NCBI GenBank assembly: GCA_037447655.1
Contig: JBBHKE010002002.1
Location: 1-61,747, forward strand
Length of the DNA stretch: 61,747 nucleotides
Direction of reading: 5' to 3'
Source: Zygnema cylindricum
Taxonomy: Eukaryota > Streptophyta > Zygnematophyceae > Zygnematales > Zygnemataceae
The notes under the pieces are model-generated. The model did no database searches and was not told where the DNA came from. It saw only the letters and a program-made list of their open reading frames with translations. The translations under genes and the position numbers were made by a program. Positions 21,495 through 33,429 of this stretch are shown in pieces; positions within the stretch are counted from its first letter, which is position 1; each line of letters opens with the position of its first letter.

Positions 21495-22215
21495 ATGTGG
21501 TTGCGGGTTTTTTTTTGTTGTTTTCATTTAAAACTTAGCGTCACATTGCCGAAGTTGCGACCGTAAAAAGAAATCATAAATTTGTGGAGTACAATTTGCG
21601 TCATCGTCGAACTTAGGATGTATGAAAATTTGTCGTTTTGTGTTTTTTCGACCCACAATCGCGTCATCTTCAAACTTATCATAAGCCACATCGGCATTGT
21701 GTTTTAAATAAAGTAAAACCGTTTACACAAATAGGAAAACTTATTCCCAAGTGTGAAAAGTTTTTGACGACTGAAAAAACTACAGGATTGTTTGTTTTTG
21801 TCCGTATGCACCTTGTACGGTATTTTTTTGAAGGGGTCTCGATGGTGCTGTGTCATTTCACATAAAGGTGAAAGATTTGCGAAGGTGAAAAATCTGCGAA
21901 GTCATGGCGGCCGGACAAGAGAGGTTTGTTGAAAGACCTGTCGTATAACAATGGTTGCAAAGTTTCAAAAAAAGAAAGGCATGTCGTACAACCACGGTTG
22001 CAAAGTTTTGAAAAATAAGGTGCGGCAAGACAACCGTCACAGACATTGTTGACGTATACAATCCTCAGAGAGTTAAGTAACAATTTCGAGGAAACACATA
22101 GAGACACCTAAAATCGGGGTCCGCCGGACCGCTCTAAATACACAAGTAAACTAAGTAGGTTCGCTAAGATAGAATTACATGGGGCCGTACCTTAAGCCAC
22201 ATTGGGCAGTAGCCT
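21495..22215 (+). repeat. Dispersed repeat R1, copy 1
   Basis: Aligns through its length with 33,430-34,220 (shared blocks AAAACTTAGCGTC, GAGTACAATTTGCGTCA, CGAACTTAGGATGTA, GACGTATACAATC, CATGGGG.C.TACC.TAAG). A third partial copy runs off the window end at 61,621-61,747. No long frame and no terminal repeats are recognisable. Overlapping short frames are not conserved between copies. Confidence 0.6.
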
Positions 22216-23249
22216 AAATACATGTACGGGCGAATGGAACTTAAGATTTTGAGAATCGTATGTAAATGTAAGATTGGTTAGAGGATGGCAAAAAGAGGGT
22301 CAAATAATAACGTCCGACAAAGAGTTTCTCGCGACTTTTGGTGGACTCGCATCCACCCTGGCGCATGGCACATAGCCTGTACGATGTGTAGGTACCTTTT
22401 AGCGCATTCATCGTGGATATATGCACGTGGCATATTTATATTCGTGTAGTCAATGAGATGTGTCCTCCATCAGGTCACTTGCCACAAACTAAAGGGTTCG
22501 ACCGATGGGGTATCGGATTATGTAATGCATTATATCGGACGGTCATGGTTTACGCTCACAACCTTAGAGAATCCAATGAGTCCTTAAGTAAATATGTTTT
22601 CCGGACAAAAAAAAAAATATCGTACGGCACTATACGAATTTGTACGACATTTAATTAAGAACCTCTTTTTCTCGCTAACGGATTTTCACCCATACATATA
22701 ATTTGTTATTAACATTTTTATGTTTTCTTGTACGGTAAATTTGTTACAGATAATAGTACGAAAACACATATCTATGAAAATTGAAAACGTTTAAACGTTT
22801 TTAAATAACCTTCCTGCGTTTAGACAACTAGACACTAAAACGTTTAAATGTTGACTTTCACCATCTATTACTTTTTGCGGATCGACGCAAATATCTTTTG
22901 TTTGATTCGCGTCCGTATTGTCTGTGTTCTTTCCCTAATAATTTCGCATTTATGAAATCCGTACATCATCGTACTTTATAGTTCAGCACTACTGACAGGG
23001 CGTAGTCCGTAAAGAAGGAAAATGCCAAAGAACACTTATTGCCGTATCATTTGACAAACGACCGCCTACTTTTTGTCAAGCACAATCAGCAAAAGGAGGA
23101 ACATTCTATTGTTTTCCTGTCCTACACCGTACAATAATCGTACACCATTTGTACAAAATTTGTTCAATGACCAGAAAAAACTTTTCCACTAAGCTTGGAC
23201 GCCCACTAGTAGGGAACTGAGAGTGAGCTTCTATGAGCGAGAAAGTGCG
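22216..23249. other. AT-rich intergenic DNA, nothing recognised
   Basis: Short frames only, none with recognisable domains. GTAC and CGTAC words are frequent. Confidence 0.5.
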
Positions 23250-23251
23250 TA

Positions 23252-23440
23252 CACCGTGAATCGCTATTAAGGTTAATGTACTTTTTGTCTCTTAAAACTT
23301 ATTTTATCTGTACACACATGTCGGATTTTAGATCTGACGGTTGCGATTGAAAGGTAAGATTCTCACCTTCTGATTGGTGGTATCAAATTGAAAATGCGAC
23401 AAGTGTGTATGGATTAAAGCTGTTTTAAGGGTGAGGTTCC
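23252..23440. repeat. MITE family M1, truncated copy
   Basis: Starts with the M1 terminus CACCGTGAATCGCTATTA after a TA. The interior matches other copies (GTCGGATT, then ATCTGACGGTTGCGATTGAAA, then GACAAGTGTGTA). The right terminus is missing; similarity stops near GTTTTAAGGGTG. Confidence 0.6.
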
Positions 23441-24832
23441 ATTAGGGGAAAAATGTCGTTTTTAATAGAAAACCGTAATGTTTCGTACAGTGCCATACCA
23501 AAAAAAATAAAATGTCAGAAAAATAAGCCTACTGAGTGAGGGATTTGATACTCCACGTTTATGGGCGTTAACGTGGACCATCGGATTCATAATCGGATAA
23601 GCGATCGTCTGACACTTTCAATTCGCAACAAATGACCCGGAGTAGGTCAATTCTATGCGCTTGAACGTATAACATCGTGCCTCGTGGAAAAGTGAATAAA
23701 TATCCACGACGACCGCACGACCAGGTGGGTACACTTCGTACATGACATTTGCCATCCGCCAGGGAGGATGCGAGGCCATCGGAAGCCGCAAGAAAGTATT
23801 TGACGGAGGATATTGTTTCACGCGTCTGTCGCCATCTATTAACCATTCTGACATTTTCGTACGTTTCTACAAATCTTAAGTTTCGTCAGCCCGTACAGAT
23901 TTTATTCAATACGTCGTGCGAGTCACTTTTTACTTTCGTGGGTAAAAATTTGTGGTCACAATTTGCTGTTAGAGATTCTGTAAAGATTACTAGAATCACA
24001 TTCATCTACTACGTGGACTAATCAAAATGTGCTACGCAAATAAAATGTCGGTTACTGACCCGACACAATGGAACGGTTGCTTCAGTAAACGAATTCTCGA
24101 CGTTTACTGAGATCGCCTAATGTAACAACGCTCTAAGTGGCGAAAACACTATCAACACTAATAGCGATACACTGTGTACTTACTGTTGTCTACAAGCCGT
24201 GTAAAATCGCTATACGTGTATAGATAACTTCCACGATGTAAAATCATTAAAGTTTGTCCACATGGTAGTAAGCCTTTTCACAAGGTGCATGCGAATCCAC
24301 TAAAATCCGAAAAAAATATTGCCCAAAGATATCCTTTCCCGCTCCTTTTTGGATTCTCGTCACCTTTAACGGTTTGTCGCTCATATTTTTTTTGAAGTGT
24401 TTGAAGTGTTGATGTCCAATTCGTGCGGATTTCAACTTTTTTACGAAAAAATCGTAGAATCCGTCTTTTTTATACTTTTCGTTAAATTCGTGTAAATTTC
24501 GCTGTACGGCAATGTACAACAACGAACGAAAAGCGTAATCTTAGAAAATCCTTAAAAATCTTAAAAAATATTGAAATTTAACTGAAAAGTACGAAACTGT
24601 ATGAAAGTACCTAATAGTACGGAATATCTACGGCAGCCATATTGAAATATTAAGGAACGTACGGCAATGTACCTTGAAAACCCTAAAAAATCCCCTAAAG
24701 TAACCCTAAAATGTACGAACATGAACGGGACACTGTACGTAAGTGTAGAAATATTGTACCGGTGCAAAGTAAGGTACGCATTTTATTTACTTTTCCACAT
24801 CGTTTGATGCGTACCGTACGTAGTATTCGTTA
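23441..24832. other. Intergenic DNA; only an isolated M1 terminus
   Basis: No gene recognised. An M1-type right end, AACACTAATAGCGATACACTG, lies at about 24,154-24,175 without a matching left end. Minus-strand frames at 23,568-23,846 (92 aa) and 24,247-24,522 (91 aa) show no domain I know and are probably chance. Confidence 0.5.
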
Positions 24833-25333
24833 CACTGCGAATCGTAATTAGAGTAAATTACTCTAATTCGGTCGCTCGAAATTTCGACTCTATCACATCA
24901 AATAGAATAAATGATTCTAATTTTTTCATTATGTTATTTAAGGTAAGGTTTAATTAGCATTTTTAATTCTAATATATGTTCGTTTTAAATAGTGTGGAGT
25001 ACGGACGACGTCCGACCGTGAAAAATTGTACTTTTATAAGTAAAAAAGTACAAATAATGATTTAATACAGGCCATTATCATGTAACTGCGTTTTAACAAA
25101 CCGCGTAATGCAAATGTCACAGTGACGATAAACTGTACGTTTTGAAACATTCTGTACGAATACCCTATTTACAGTAGAGGATATTAGCTTGCCAAATTAG
25201 AGTACACCGCATAAATTAGAGTAAATTCCTTTTTGAAACAGTTCTATCACATAAATTAGAGTAAATTACTCTAATTATTTTTTTCTCTTTTTTTACTCTA
25301 ATTTTTTCATTACTCTAATTACGATGCGCGGTG
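24833..25333. mobile_element. Long MITE (M2), about 501 bp with terminal inverted repeats
   Basis: Left end CACTGCGAATCGTAATTAG and right end, read inversely, CACCGCGCATCGTAATTAG, each flanked by TA. The inner ends carry repeated TTAGAGTAA words. A central block AAATAGTGTGG.GTA.GGACG and AAGTAAAAAAGTACAAA is shared with 59,906-60,475. No transposase is present, so it is non-autonomous. Confidence 0.65.
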
Positions 25334-25365
25334 TACTGTACTTTACAGTACAGTACTGTACAGTA

Positions 25366-25583
25366 CACCGTGTATCGCTATTAGTGTTAATGCCTTTTTC
25401 GCCACTTAAAAAGATATTTTCTTCGTGTACACTTTTTGGATTATGTATCTGACGGTTGCGAATGAAAGGCAAGATTCTCATATTCCGATTGCCGGTCTCC
25501 ATCTGAAAATAGGACAATTGTGTACGGATAAAAGATGTTTTATGTGCGGAAAAAAATGTTAACACTAATAGCGATACACGATG
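25366..25583. mobile_element. MITE M1, complete copy
   Basis: About 218 bp, with ends CACCGTGTATCGCTATTAG and its inverse, flanked by TA on both sides. The long arms make it a near-foldback. It sits inside a run of nested palindromes of GTACTG/CAGTAC (25,333-25,365 and 25,584-25,612). Confidence 0.75.
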
Positions 25584-25585
25584 TA

Positions 25586-26770
25586 CTGTACTACTGTACT
25601 GTACTGCACTGCAGTGCCTGGAAATTTTAGAATCAATAAATCCTAACCCTAAATAGTTTCTCTCTGTCGAAGTACAGACCTAATAGCGTTTTTACCTGAA
25701 CCCTTCGGATCCCTTTAAAATTAAACCCTGATTCTAGTTGAAGTGTTGAACGTGATGAAATATAAAATATTTCGCTATATCGCAACGATATCGTTCGATC
25801 TTGCTATAGAGTATCAGATATCCAGTACGGTACAGTACAGTATACCGCAAAAGAACGTACCACATCGTAAGAAATTCGATACAATGTGCAACACTCATCA
25901 GTACCTACAAATCTAAAGATGCCCCTTTGCCAAGGGTCCAAGGCAAGGGTTCGGCGACTTCTCGCGACATAACGCGATGCTAGCGACGCGTTTGTGCGAT
26001 TTATCTAGCATTATCGGCTCTATTGGAGGGCCCTTATCCGCATGACGCGAAATCCGGGGCCCGAAATGAACATCACAAAAACTTTTCGGTGGTGTAACGC
26101 AGTAAACGTCCATTCGATTGGTCAAAATTTAAAAGCACGTGTCATACGCTAATATCACTGGCCTGTAAGATGAATTTGTGAAGCAACACTGCCCCATCTG
26201 AGGGCAAGTCATCTACTGTACGGCCTAGTCTGCGTCGTGGATGAGTCCTCTAAGCTTGTCGTACAGCCTCTCGCTCGTGTAAGTACACCTTCGGATTGCC
26301 TTTGCGAATTTTGCGATGATTAAATGCCCTTTATTGGCTGTATGCAGAACTGTGCGACAACATCCATTGCTGAGTTTGCTTTCGTCACAAAAGAATGTGA
26401 GGCGCAAACAGTTTCTGTCCAGTCCATGAGATGCATCTCCGCACGTGTAGATGCGTACATTGTATGGATAATGTTTTCATAAGACGTGCCACGAAGAACA
26501 TTAATTGGCCAACGGTTTTTTTCGTGCGACAGATTGCTTCGCCGTCGCGTGAGATTTTTGCATGCGACAAAGTGAACCGTTCGATGCCTAGTCGCACAGA
26601 CATTGGCTCGTGCGGAAACCCTTCTCTGTGCGACGAGTGCTTGTTTTTTTGCAGGTACCTTGGCATGCCCACGTCAACTTTAATTTTGGAAGCCATTCAT
26701 TTATTTTACATCTCTTCCTACTTGTGAAGATCATCCACTCCCTTTTGTTATCCACTTACTAGCTGTTGTA
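25586..26770. other. Upstream region of petC, no gene recognised
   Basis: Short frames on both strands (for example 26,385-26,696 minus and 26,431-26,727 plus) have no recognised domain. The last few hundred bases presumably include the petC promoter. No clear TATA box can be assigned with confidence. Confidence 0.4.
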
Positions 26771-28573
26771 ATGGCCACTTCAGCAGCCATGGCTTCCACT
26801 TCCGCTATTGGCAGTTGTCAGGTGAGTCGATTCTCATGTTACCTTCCTCTTGCTGGAAATTTACTGCCGACATCGTCATATTGCTGGTTTACTAATTTGT
26901 TTAGTCTTTTTCGTCTGCTAAAAGCTTGTTACGCCTTTTATTGACATTGAATCTTGGCTGAATCCTGGCTGTTTATTTTCTGTAACAGCTTGCTGCCTCG
27001 AAAAATGGTGTGTTTAGCTCCACCAAGGCCCTTGCACCAGTTATGGCTGCTCCAGCCAACAGGAAGAGGGCAGCAGTGGTCGCCATGTCCGGCGCCCCTG
27101 CCTATGTGCCAGACATGGCCAAGAGAAATACCGTGAACTTGCTTCTTTTGGGAGCTATTGGCCTGCCAACTGCCTACATGGCGGGAGGATATGCATACTT
27201 CTTTTACCCCCCTGGGTGAGTTAATACATAGTTAAGACAACATACTGACAGTCGAAGCTGCCCTTTTTTCTGTACTGTTCATCATTCTGGCCGAATCAGG
27301 GATTTTTCTTTGTTTGAAGTAGGTTAAGGAGCTGAATGTCAGACCATGTCTTTCTGTTTTTCCTGAAAAACTAGTATCGTGAGTTTTGTTACTTTAGTTT
27401 AGACTTGCGTTGTTGAAAATGTGAGGTTTTGTATAGACTGGCATTTCTACCTTTGCCTTTTATTACTGCTCTTACATGGACTAGAGTTTTCACATTGCAG
27501 GGGAGGTTCCGGCACTGGTGGTATCACCGCAAAGGATGCTCTTGGTAATGACGTCGTTGCTTCCGCCTGGTTGGCCACTCACCCTATTGGAGACAGGACA
27601 CTCACCCAGGGCCTCAAGGTATGGATAAATTATGCCTATCGTTAACAATGCTGGTATTACTTCCGTAATATTGTTGTCAACTAGGAGTCAATTATACAAT
27701 CGTATCCGTCCAGAATCAAGCCTATTTCGACAGGTACTTCTAGATTTGTCATATACATGGCCGATGATTCTCATTTCACCTTGAACGCCTCCATTGTTAA
27801 TTTTTTGTATGGATGTGTAGAATCCAAGTAATCCTCAAAGTGATCTGTAGTTATCATATTATTACCATTAGTGTAGATTTTGTCTCGGTGACCTCTGTTC
27901 ATTGACAACACTAAATGATTGAGAACCCTTAGTACTTTTTTACTAAATTATCAACTTTAACTGTGCAATCTAACTCTCGTGGTCTGTTTGTTGTTAACAG
28001 GGTGACCCTACCTATCTAGTTGTTGAAGGTGAGGCTGGCTCAGCAGCCTCTTTGGCTACTTATGGAATTAACGCTGTGTGCACTCATCTTGGATGTGTGG
28101 TGCCATGGAACGCCGCTGAGAACAAGTTCGCCTGTCCTTGCCACGGTTCTCAATACAACAACCAGGGCAAGGTCATCCGTGGACCTGCTCCCTTGGTAGG
28201 CATCTGATCCTTAACTGATAGTTCATTTTTCATTTTGTGTTCCTTCTGCTGTTTTGCTCGTCTATTCATTGTCCTTCGCTCCTTATTCCGCTCTTTTGCT
28301 TATCTGATTACCAATCAGCTGTTTGATGGGCTGTTTTTGATGGCATGGGTGGAGATTCTGTTCTCGATAGTTCAAATTTATATTTTTTTGACTACTGTAC
28401 CCTATTTTTATTATTTAATTGTTTTTATTTGTTACTTATTTGTTTGTTTGTCTATGAATGTTTATGTGCAGTCTCTTGCTCTTGCTCATGCCGATGTTGT
28501 GGAGGACAAGGTTATCTTCAGCACCTGGACAGAGACTGACTTCAGGACTGGCGATGCTCCATGGTGGTCATAG
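26771..28573 (+). CDS. petC: Cytochrome b6f complex Rieske iron-sulfur subunit, chloroplast precursor
   Basis: Five exons (26,771-26,821; 26,989-27,215; 27,501-27,618; 28,001-28,195; 28,472-28,573) join in frame to 693 nt, 230 aa, with GT-AG introns throughout. The protein passes electrons from plastoquinol to cytochrome f in the thylakoid b6f complex. Residues 1 to about 50 are a Ser/Ala/Arg-rich transit peptide. A membrane helix follows at about 66-90 ([16 protein letters not shown]), then a Gly-rich hinge (93-100). The Rieske boxes are CTHLGC (159-164) and CPCHGS (177-182): C159, H161, C177 and H180 bind the 2Fe-2S cluster, and C164 and C179 form the disulfide. The C-terminus [11 protein letters not shown] is typical of plants and algae. 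The loop [13 protein letters not shown] (142-154) is a few residues longer than in land-plant proteins I know. All key residues are present, and the gene looks functional. Confidence 0.97.
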
Positions 28574-29067
28574 ATTCTGAATTCATTTAATTAGCCAATT
28601 AGGAACTGCAAGGCTGTCCTTCAAAAAAAAATTAGGACAGAGTAGAAGTAACTTTAATGGATACCACGATGGCCCAAATGTAAAGCCTGGACACGAATCG
28701 CATGTACACATTCGAATATCATTTATGTGCAGGTATTAAAATACTATCAGATTATTAAAATTAAACATACTTTTGTTTGATGAACTGTGGTCTCTGGATT
28801 TCCTTTGTTCTTCCCATGTGAATTTTCACCTTATGAAGTTGAAACAGGGTAAAGACTAGTTGCGGGTTTCCACAGCTCTCATTGGGACTTGTGAATATGA
28901 ATTGGTTTTTTTCTCTTCAAAGCTGGCTGTTTCTACAATATTCTGATGATGGCTTGCTCGGCTTTTTGTAATTCTTATCCCAGTATTTTTCTTAATTTTG
29001 ATTCTTAGCAGATTATGTCCAGACTTCATGACGCAAACACATTTTCAGCAAACATGATTGAGGGGTA
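28574..29067. other. petC downstream region
   Basis: AT-rich 3-prime flank without a gene. No AATAAA is obvious near the stop. A TGTAA word occurs at about 28,679 but cannot be called a signal with confidence. Confidence 0.4.
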
Positions 29068-29187
29068 CCTCTTGTATTGCTATTAGTGTTCATAATTTTT
29101 TCCCCACACAAGCTTCTTTTCTCTCGTCTAAAGAGAAGATATTGTAATTTGCAAAAAAAACATGAACATTCATAGTGATATACGGTG
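29068..29187. repeat. Short, diverged M1 MITE
   Basis: Ends TTGTATTGCTATTAGTGTTCA and TGAACATTCATAGTGATATAC are imperfect inverse copies of each other and match the M1 terminus. About 120 bp, AT-rich interior. Confidence 0.5.
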
Positions 29188-29399
29188 TGGCTGTTATGTG
29201 GCAAAGCTGATGTGCTGTAAGGTAAACAGTTTGTAATGTGATGGTGTAAAGTAGTCCATACATTATTACATTTCATGCATCGGATACATATCTATTATGA
29301 ATGTTTACATTTTACTAGGAAATCATGAATAGATAAAGATATATTGTTGATGTGAAAAGAACATGTCCTGAGCTAACAGTAGGAGCGAAGATGACAGTC

Positions 29400-31400
29400 A
29401 TCAGACTATCAAAAAGTGTCTTGGTAAACTATCTCAGTGCATGGGAATAAAAAGACTTGGCAATTGAAAAACTCAAAAACCACATGTGGAGGAAAGTAAG
29501 CAAAAAGGATAAAGAAGGTGTAAGCAACAAACTCTAATAAGACAACCAGAACAAAGACACCCAAAGAAAGAACAATCATGAAAGGAATGGTCGAACAGAG
29601 ACATAACACCAAAATGACCTAACCAAACTCCATTAAGTGTAAAAATCTGTGAATTGCAGCACCGAAAATCTACTAAGTCCGGGGGAGCATGTTGCGGGAA
29701 GAGCGTGCCATCAATTCATAATTGGAATAGATGGAGGGATAGAAGCTTGCACTTGTTGTGAGGCCACTGATAAAAGTTGACCATGAAAAGATGTACGAAC
29801 TTCAGCAGGAGGGCTCCTAGGTCGCGACGCTTGATCGAGCACCAACCACAAGCACGGAGAAACTCAACCAAAGCCACCCAAACAACCAAACATCTCGAAG
29901 GCCATCAAAATAAAGTCATCCATAGTATCACGGTGTGCATAATCACGCACCTTTGTAGCCACAGCATGGGCAGCCACTCGAACATGTTGAGCCGTTTGAT
30001 TGACGACTATATCCGAAGTAGGGTTCGCCAAAACAATGTCACCAAATATGCGACGTGCACCATCGAGTATTACAATATCAATCCGACATGAACGAATAAT
30101 ATGCGAAACCTCTCAGCAAACAGAAAACCCCCCCTTAGAAGCGATAGTCGTAATGCTGTGACGAATAATGTCGTGCGCCTGAAAGAACTCGCCCCCGTGG
30201 GAGCAAGGAAGGAAATGGGTGCTGGCGGGCTCAAGGACCCGGTCATAAGAGCAAACAAGAGAGCCAAGCAAAGGTGGATGAGGGAGGCCAAGCCGAAACC
30301 AGAGGGCCGTGGTGAATTGAGCAAGCGTGAAACGGAGGGTGGATGAAGTAGGTGTATAGCCAAGCTCTAGAACCGAGTCCACCATAAGAGAGAAACCGTG
30401 TATGTGAAAAATAGGAGGGAAGAGCCTCAAGAAGCTCAGTTTGAATGGCAGCGACAACTTGATGAGAAATGGATTCTTGGACATAGGTCTGACATATCCG
30501 CGATAGCAGTAGGAGGAAGAGATCGTGACGCATCCAAAATCGACCATTGGAAGGCGAACAAACCGTTCAAAACACGAGGAACAACGGTAACAAAAAGAGG
30601 AGTATCTCCAACCAAAAACCGAGAAACAATAGTGGAGACAACAAGGCTCCAACTTCCCAAGTAGGCAAGTAGAGCAACGCGTGATGTCAATAGTAAACTC
30701 AATTCGTAGGACGAGACATGAAGAGAAGCTTGAAGGCGGGCGTAGGCCCATACTCGCGATCAAAAGCCCCACAAACCTCACAACGAAAGAAAACCCTTGT
30801 CGCCTTCATAAGCAATAGTCGAAATAGTGTCGTGAATGTTGTCGTGTGCCAGAATCAATCCCCCCTTATGGAAATATTGAAGCGAAAGGACGTCATCTGG
30901 CTCGAGAACACGTGCACACGAGGGAACTAAAGCTCTTAGGAAAGGCGGATGAGGAAGACCAGGGGGAAGCTCTTAGCAAAGGCGGATGAGGAAGACCAGG
31001 GGGAAACTGAGGGCAGTAGTGAATTGAGGAGTGAAGCAAAAAGTGAAACAAAAAGTGAAAAGAATGAGTGAAGCCAAATGCCAAGCTCCGGAACAAAGGA
31101 CCCCATAGGACAGAAATCGGGGCCCAAAGAGAGAAATCGGGCCCCATAGGAGAGAAATCGGGCATGTATTGAGTGACTAGGAAGAGCCTTGAGAAGCTTA
31201 GATCAAGTGGCGGCGACAACTTATCCTAAAGTGGTTCTTATATAAGCGTAATAGGCTTCGTTATGATGGTGGAGGATAGCGGTATATTCGTTATAGCAAG
31301 GGGAAGAAGGGGAGGAAGAGAACAGGACGCGAAAATAAACGGGTGTGGAAATAGACCGTCGTAAAAAGAAAACCTTATCTGAAACACAAAGGATGATGGG
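29400..31400 (-). mobile_element. LINE-like retrotransposon 3-prime remnants, minus strand
   Basis: The minus strand of 29,640-30,780 is homologous to the plus strand of 47,180-48,480. Its frames give LGLPHPPLLGSLVCSYD, then HFLPCSHGGEFFQAHDIIR, then DIVLANPTSD. A Cys/His cluster followed by an R-x-D-I-V segment is the kind of C-terminal region seen behind RT in some non-LTR elements; I infer that identity. A second, shorter copy with its own GLPHPPLL trace lies at 30,890-31,400. That copy contains a 39-bp tandem pair (30,930-31,005) and a 24-bp-type triplet (31,100-31,160). All frames are broken. No RT domain is visible. Confidence 0.45.
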
Positions 31401-31439
31401 GTTAAGAACAAGATTATTCCCAAATATGAAATGAGAGAG

Positions 31440-32880
31440 AATGTTGTTTTGAAAAGTCAGTTTCGTGCGAACGTGACAGTTTGTGAGTAATTGCTAATTG
31501 CATTTAATATGGAGGTTTGAATTGATTCATGGGTTGGGGGAGCGAACGTACGGATATACCAACATTGAATTAAGGGACTCATTGAGTGGCTGAACAAGCA
31601 TTGAGAAATGGACGGCGGATCGCGAAGCTATCCGATGTACAATAATCAAAATGTTGAAATAGGCGCCGCCGGTACGGCGCAGCTGCGACGCAGACAGGAC
31701 AACGCAGCTGCGGTTACTTTGGATAAATATGCGTCGCCGGTACGGAGTAGCTGCGGCGCAGATAAGTCAACGCAGCTGCGGATAATATGACTAGTATAGA
31801 TTCTGAGTAATGATGATTGTACGGTAATAGTTGCTTAGTGGTAGCTGAGTGGTAGCTTGTTTTGTTTGACGTACGAAGGTTGCAAAGATGTCGGTGTAAA
31901 TATTCTGTTCAACAGAGGTTTGTCTTTTTGCTAATTAGTTTATTAGTGTAGATTTACTCAGTCTGACATACTCGAATTATTCGGGTATACTCACGATAGT
32001 TTAGGTAGATGGTAGATACCGTACGGATGGTATGCCTCCGTACATTCATTAGTGGACTCTTTGAGTATAACTTGTAGGACTTAGAAAATTTTGATTATCA
32101 CAGTCAAGTTTATCAAAGCAATGGCAGGCTGTTTTCTGCATCTTTGACCTGTTGGTGTGATCACCCTGTTTGGTGTTTTCATGTGAAACTTTGTGAAGTT
32201 ATTTTATGATATAGAATCTACATGTGTGTGCAGTTTCATTCTATTCTGGTATTTATGTAAGATTCTGTGAGAGGTCTAAGTGGTTAGTTTGTGAAGCTGT
32301 CACCTGTTTTTGTGAAACTCTGGAGCTTATATCTTCTATATTCCTTGGTGGATTTGGTTGTAACTTTGGGAGATTACAGTGTCTATAATATAATGAGATT
32401 ATAGTGTCTATAATATAATGCCTATTGGTGCAGTTTGAGGGGATTTTATTTATTGTGAAGTAATCTGTGCTGTCTGAAACACAGATGTTTGTGCTGTCTG
32501 AAACACAGATGTTTGAGGGGTAGTCTGTGGTGCTTCCGAGAGTAGTCCATGGCTGAAATAGGCTATGGACAACAAATAAGACACCAACTCCTCTAATAGG
32601 CAATGGGAGCCACTCTCATCGGAAAGATTAAACCCCACCCCCTCAACGAGAAACGAGAAAAGCCCATGGCCGAAAAAATTGTGAAGGACTCTTTCCCTCC
32701 ATACCCCTCTCTCTTTCTCTCCCTTTCTCTCTCACTCTCTCCCTCCCTCATCAAAGGGGCAAAGAGACGAGACAAAAATAGCGGTGGGAGGGGAAGTGCA
32801 TGTAAGGTGAGAAGAGTGATGGATGAAATGCATTGTTAAAAGAGTAAAAGCCTCCAGTGAGTTGGGAGACTAAGGGGCAA
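31440..32880. other. Intergenic DNA with short tandem duplications
   Basis: No gene recognised. It contains a GC-rich pair of about 70-80 bp units (31,660-31,790, built on GTCGCCGGTACGG and AACGCAGCTGCGG), an imperfect 26-bp pair near 32,375-32,420, a 25-bp pair (GTGCTGTCTGAAACACAGAT, 32,468-32,515) and a CT-rich run at 32,695-32,750. Confidence 0.5.
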
Positions 32881-33238
32881 CACCGTGAATCACTTATAGT
32901 ATTAATGCTTATTTTCCCACTTAAAACATTTTTTTCTCATTTAAAACATTTTTTTCTCACTTAAAACATTTTTTTCTCACTTTAAACATTTTTTTCTCAC
33001 TTAAAACATTATTTTCTCATTTAAAACATTTTTTTCTCACTTAAAACATTTTTCACTCACTTAAAACAATTTTTCTCTGTGCACACATGTCTGGTTTATG
33101 ATTGGAGAACACCAATCGGAAGGTGAGAATCTCAACTTTCAATCGGAACTGTCGGAATGAAAATCCGACAAGTGTGCACGGAGAAAAGATGTTTTAAGTG
33201 GGAAAAAAAACATTTAACACTACAAGCGATTCACGATG
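32881..33238. mobile_element. MITE M1 with an expanded left arm
   Basis: Ends CACCGTGAATCACTTATAG and CTACAAGCGATTCACGATG match M1; TA follows on the right but AA precedes on the left. The left arm holds eight 20-bp units (about 32,920-33,079) of the type CTTAAAACATTTTTTTCTCA, while the right arm has the motif once. The rest (ACACATGTC, TCCGACAAGTGTGCACGGAG) aligns to other M1 copies. Total about 358 bp. Confidence 0.7.
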
Positions 33239-33429
33239 TAGTCTCCATGGGGCAGTTGAATTTGAAGGGGAAAGTCAAGAATTTAAGTCGAAAACAAACT
33301 CGAGCCCGAAGGGTACTCTAACAAACTAACGACTTTAGATGGTGAGGGAGTTTGAAACTGAAAGGAGGAGAGAACGAGGAAGGGAGACAGTATGGAACCA
33401 AGCAACAGGCTTAGGGTGTGTCCTCGTGT

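Noticed and set aside
24247-24522. 91-aa Lys-rich minus-strand frame
   Set aside because: AT-rich DNA gives Lys/Phe-rich frames by chance; no homology, start context or splice support is visible.
30113-30781. 222-aa minus-strand frame
   Set aside because: It is the longest frame of a decayed LINE-like repeat; the domain-like trace changes frame and a homologous copy at 47,180-48,480 does not keep this frame.
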